Origin: Pseudomonadota bacterium
GTDB lineage: Bacteria > Pseudomonadota > Gammaproteobacteria > Xanthomonadales > Rhodanobacteraceae
NCBI GenBank assembly: GCA_021795435.1
Contig: JAJYPJ010000001.1
Location: 1 to 64,000, forward strand
Direction of reading: 5' to 3'
Length of the DNA: 64,000 nucleotides
Shown here: positions 61,144 through 64,000 of the stretch, one piece after another
How positions within the stretch are numbered: position 1 is the stretch's first letter
How the letters are laid out: the number at the start of each line of letters is the position of its first letter
Position numbers and translations under genes: made by a program
Notes under the pieces: generated by a model
Database searches by the model: none
What the model was told of the DNA's origin: nothing
What the model saw: the letters and a program-made list of their open reading frames with translations, nothing else

Positions 61144-61950
61144 TCAAGCGGGTGCGGTCGTTGCGAGGGCCTCGAGTTCGGTTGCGCTGAAGCCGGCGGC
61201 GGTTCTCGCCTCGATATTGAATGGGCCCCGCAGGCCCTCGGGCATGTAGTCGGCCAAAAGCGATTGGAACGTGCTCAGGGGTTCGCGCCCTTCGCGCTGG
61301 CAGCACCAGTTGAACCATCGAGTCCCGGCGGCCACATGGGCGATTTCCTCCTGCAGGATAGTGCCGAGGATGCGGGCGCTGCCGGTGTCACCCACGGCGC
61401 GCAGGCGCTCGATCATCCCCGGCGTCACGTCCAGCCCCCGTGCCTCGAGCACGCGCGGTACCAGCGCCATGCGTGCCACCACGTCATGGGCCGTTCGCCG
61501 AGCCATGGCCCAGAGCCCGTCGTGGGCAGGAAGGTCGCCATAGGCCATTCCGAATTCGGCAAGACGCGCTGCCAGCATGGTGAAGTGCCTCGCCTCGTCG
61601 GCCGCGCACGCGCTCCAGTCGAGGTAAAAGTCTTCAGGCAGGTTGCGGTACCGCGCGACGGCGTCCCAGGCGAGGTTGATCGCATTGAACTCGATGTGTG
61701 CCACGGCGTGCAGCAGTGCGGCGCGGCCGCCTTCGCTGCCAAGTCCGCGCCGGGGCAGGTTGCGCGGATCGACCAGCGTGGGCCGCGAAGGTCGGCCCGG
61801 CCACACGGCCGGCGGACGCCGGTCCGGCTCGTCTCGCAGCGTCAGCGCTCCACTCGCCAGTTCATGGGATGTCGCCAGTGTCCATGCGACTTTGTCGGCT
61901 GGCGAATCACAATCCAGGCACTGCTGCGCGCGTTCGTAAAGGGAAACCAT
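61144..61950 (-). CDS. DUF455 ferritin-like protein
   Basis: A 268-residue all-helical protein of the ferritin-like DUF455 family. Putative di-iron ligands appear in two helix pairs: HIEFNAINLAWDA and CAADEARHFTML, then the later LQEEIAHVAAGTRWF. A Cys pair (WCCQREG) lies near residue 222. MiaE and related tRNA hydroxylases share the fold, but function is undefined for DUF455. Start ATG 61950 is weak in Shine-Dalgarno. It lies just left of the divergent amidase gene and is separated from the sugar operon by the operator region. Confidence 0.85.
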   Translation of the reverse strand: MVSLYERAQQCLDCDSPADKVAWTLATSHELASGALTLRDEPDRRPPAVWPGRPSRPTLVDPRNLPRRGLGSEGGRAALLHAVAHIEFNAINLAWDAVARYRNLPEDFYLDWSACAADEARHFTMLAARLAEFGMAYGDLPAHDGLWAMARRTAHDVVARMALVPRVLEARGLDVTPGMIERLRAVGDTGSARILGTILQEEIAHVAAGTRWFNWCCQREGREPLSTFQSLLADYMPEGLRGPFNIEARTAAGFSATELEALATTAPA

Positions 61951-62025
61951 GATCGCTGCGTGGGGCGGAGGGGAACATCGGTCGCAGCAGGCAGTCTATT
62001 CCCGTGCAACCCGCCGGGGACAGCC

Positions 62026-63519
62026 ATGCAGCCATTCGCGGAATACGATCGACACGACGGACTGGGTTTGGCCCAACGGGTGGCGGCTGGCGACGTGACC
62101 GCGGCCGAGTTGCTGTACACGGCGCAGGTCCGGGCCGATGCGGTGCAGCGAGCGCTGAACCCCATCGTACGACGCATGGATGCGGAGGCTGCCGCGGCGA
62201 TTGCGTCCGGGTTGCCCCGGGGTCCCTTCACAGGCGTCCCCTATCTGCTCAAGGATCTCCTCCAGTCGTGCGCTGGCGTGCCCATGAGCATGGGCAGTGC
62301 GGCGCTGCGCGACCACGTGCCTGCGGATGACGATGAGTTCGTCGCGCGGTTGAAGCGCGCGGGGCTGGTGCTCTTCGGCAAGACCAATGTGCCGGAATTC
62401 GGCCTCGTTGCGTACACGGAACCGAAGGCATTCGGCGCGACTCGCAATCCATGGGATCCGACGCGCACCCCGGGTGGATCCAGCGGCGGCAGCGCCGCCG
62501 CCGTCGCGGCGCGCATCCTTCCGGCGGCCGGCGCCAACGATGGTGGCGGATCCATTCGCATCCCGGCTTCCTATTGCGGCCTATTTGGCCTCAAACCGAG
62601 TCGTGGACGCGTCAGCAGTGGTCCGGACGCCGGCGAAGTCTGGATGGGGGCATCGTGCGAGCACGCCTTGACCCGCAGCGTCCGGGACAGCGCCGCGCTG
62701 CTGGATGCCGTGGCTGGTGCCGCGCCGGGCGATCCGTTCGGCATTGCCCCCGCAGGTTCATTCCTGGAAGCGACACGGCAATCCACGCCGAAGCTGCGCA
62801 TCGCCTTCAGCACCGCGTCGCCGATGGGCACCCCGGTGGCTTCCGCCTGCATCGACGCCGTGCAGGGTGCCGTGTCACTCCTGCAAGAACTGGGTCATGA
62901 GGTCGAGGAGGCGGCCCCCGCCTATGACGGGATCCTGTTGATGCGCGCCTACTTGATGCTCTATTTCGGCGCGGTGGCGGCGCAGCTGCGCGAACTTCGC
63001 GAGCAAGGCGGTCGCCTCCGGGCGCACTTGCTGGAGCCCTCGACGCGCGCGCTGGCGGCCATCGGCGAGGCCATTGGCGCGGGCGAGTTCCTGCGCTGGC
63101 AACAGCGATGGAATCTGTTTGGCCGCGTACTGGGCGGCTTTTTCCAGACGTATGACCTGTGGCTTACGCCAACCACCGCGGACCTGCCGCCGCGGATTGG
63201 CGAGCTGGCGCCGACGCCCATGCAGGAGCAACTGCTGGTATGGGCGTCACGCTTGCGCATAGGCGGCCTGCTTCGGCGCCTGGGGGTGGTGGAGCAGGTG
63301 GCGATCACGAATCTTGCACGCACGCCCTTTACGCAACTGGCCAACCTCACTGGCGTGCCGGCGATGAGCGTGCCGTTGCACTGGACCAACGAAGGCCTGC
63401 CGGTCGGCGTGCACTTCATGGCGCCCTTTGGCGCGGAGGCACGACTGTTTGCCTTGGCCGCGCAGCTCGAACAGGCGAGGCCGTGGGCGGCGCGGGTGCC
63501 GCCCATCGCGCCGACCTAG
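62026..63519 (+). CDS. Amidase signature family hydrolase
   Basis: A 497-residue amidase with the Ser-cisSer-Lys triad: Lys76 in [11 protein letters not shown], Ser152 in [12 protein letters not shown] and the nucleophile Ser176 in [15 protein letters not shown]. It hydrolyses an amide bond; the substrate is unknown (fatty amides, aryl amides or an amino-acid amide are typical). It is not gatA: no gatB or gatC adjoin. No signal peptide, so cytosolic. The real start is ATG 62026; the long open frame upstream to 61264 is GC shadow over the divergent gene. Confidence 0.9.
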   Translation: MQPFAEYDRHDGLGLAQRVAAGDVTAAELLYTAQVRADAVQRALNPIVRRMDAEAAAAIASGLPRGPFTGVPYLLKDLLQSCAGVPMSMGSAALRDHVPADDDEFVARLKRAGLVLFGKTNVPEFGLVAYTEPKAFGATRNPWDPTRTPGGSSGGSAAAVAARILPAAGANDGGGSIRIPASYCGLFGLKPSRGRVSSGPDAGEVWMGASCEHALTRSVRDSAALLDAVAGAAPGDPFGIAPAGSFLEATRQSTPKLRIAFSTASPMGTPVASACIDAVQGAVSLLQELGHEVEEAAPAYDGILLMRAYLMLYFGAVAAQLRELREQGGRLRAHLLEPSTRALAAIGEAIGAGEFLRWQQRWNLFGRVLGGFFQTYDLWLTPTTADLPPRIGELAPTPMQEQLLVWASRLRIGGLLRRLGVVEQVAITNLARTPFTQLANLTGVPAMSVPLHWTNEGLPVGVHFMAPFGAEARLFALAAQLEQARPWAARVPPIAPT

Positions 63520-63958
63520 CGGCGACGGGCTTTCGCCCGCCGGCCGCAAGGACGGCCTGCAATGCGGACCCTCCCTTAACGTGAATTTCGCAATTGCGCT
63601 GGATCGCGTGGCCGTCCCGCATGCGCCATCCGCAGCCGTACGGGAGCGTTCCGCGGCCTGCGGACTGCGCTCCTCGCCCATCCAACGTGAAGGGAATCCC
63701 TGATCGCATGGCGGCGCGCCCCGGGATACTTGCCTCGTCCTGGTTGCGGGAGTAGGTTCGAATCGTGCGGGGCTTCGAACCCGCGCCTTTTCAGGCCCGT
63801 CACCATGCATTGCGCGCCCAGTACATCCGACGCCCCGCCGCATCGCCGGCTGGGTGGCGTGCGGCGCGTGCCCCCTGAACCCTACTCGCAACACCGCCGT
63901 GGCGGGCGGGCGGTGCGTTGCGTCCCTATGTTCCACCCCAACGAAGGAGGTCGCGCGA
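63520..63958. other. Intergenic region with two hairpins
   Basis: 439 bases after the amidase. A 5-bp stem CGGGC, TTTC, GCCCG lies at 63526-63539, just past the stop codon, and a second GC-rich hairpin at 63765-63786 is followed by CTTTT. TTCGAA motifs nearby look tRNA-like at first sight, but no cloverleaf folds. No gene was found. Confidence 0.35.
63765..63791 (+). terminator. Possible intrinsic terminator downstream of the amidase
   Basis: A stem of about 7 bp (one GU pair) with an 8-base loop containing TTCGAA, followed by CTTTT. It is nearly 250 bases beyond the amidase stop, so its partner gene is unclear. Confidence 0.3.
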
Positions 63959-64000
63959 TGTTTGAAAATCACCCACGTGAAGACATCGAGGCATTGATGA
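63959..64000 (+). CDS. Start of an unidentified gene (cut by the window edge)
   Basis: Fourteen codons are visible (MFENHPREDIEALM). The start is supported by a near-perfect Shine-Dalgarno AAGGAGGT, six bases before the ATG. Too little is present to name the product; the acidic, hydrophilic N-terminus argues against a signal peptide. Confidence 0.7.

Noticed and set aside
63750-63790. tRNA-like TTCGAA/GGTTCGAAT sequences near the right end
   Set aside because: They suggest T arms, but stems do not pair, the loop is eight bases, and no acceptor, D or anticodon arm can be drawn on either strand.

Overview
The window is GC-rich chromosomal DNA (roughly 60-65% G+C by eye) from a gammaproteobacterium, most likely of the Xanthomonadales/Lysobacterales, perhaps Rhodanobacter-, Dyella- or Luteibacter-like. 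The grounds are gene order (nusB-thiL-pgpA, pssA-psi subunit-rimI, rpsF-rpsR-rplI-dnaB-alr-radA-PilZ, ypjD-like/ffh, tamA-tamB), a TonB-dependent maltodextrin-type sugar locus, and flavin-dependent halogenases beside a TonB receptor. No rRNA, tRNA, CRISPR array, insertion sequence or prophage was seen. Genus cannot be fixed from the sequence alone.

Region 1 (1-31 kb) is mostly housekeeping. It runs nusB (cut by the window edge), thiL, pgpA, a Gdt1-type cation exporter, valS, the pssA-holD-rimI cluster, small envelope or redox proteins (DUF4124 protein, trxC, YscW-like lipoprotein, slyD, NlpC/P60 lipoprotein), a D-amino-acid dehydrogenase-like/DUF2892/N-formylglutamate hydrolase cluster, a lysine/histidine-rich exported protein, beta carbonic anhydrase, asnS, an A-type Fe-S carrier, the rpsF-rpsR-rplI ribosomal operon, dnaB-alr-radA, OsmC, PilZ, a CcsA/YpjD-like membrane protein, ffh, a GT2-plus-ArnT-like pair, a SET-domain methyltransferase and an S9 peptidase.

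Region 2 (31-39 kb) holds an OPT-family transporter and the tamA-tamB translocation/lipid-transport pair. Region 3 (39-61 kb) is the most interesting. It contains two MFS sugar carriers, a cytoplasmic GH13 alpha-glucosidase, a large TonB-dependent receptor, a LacI-family repressor, and a four-gene translationally coupled operon (exported GH13, GH31 and six-hairpin hydrolases plus an SLC45-like carrier). The 14-bp sequence TGAATACGTATGCA occurs exactly three times in front of these transcription units, so one repressor probably controls the whole pathway: receptor uptake, periplasmic hydrolysis, inner-membrane import and cytoplasmic cleavage. Inserted in this locus are two tryptophan-halogenase-like enzymes in tail-to-tail orientation and a divergent, unstudied pseudo-receiver protein with a Cys/His-rich C-terminal module. 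queA and an FMN reductase interrupt the sugar genes.

Region 4 (61-64 kb) carries a DUF455 ferritin-like protein, an amidase, and the first codons of an unidentified gene with a near-perfect ribosome binding site. Several starts (pssA, the A-type carrier, the D-amino-acid dehydrogenase-like gene) have a -10-like hexamer exactly six bases before ATG and no Shine-Dalgarno sequence, which suggests leaderless mRNAs.
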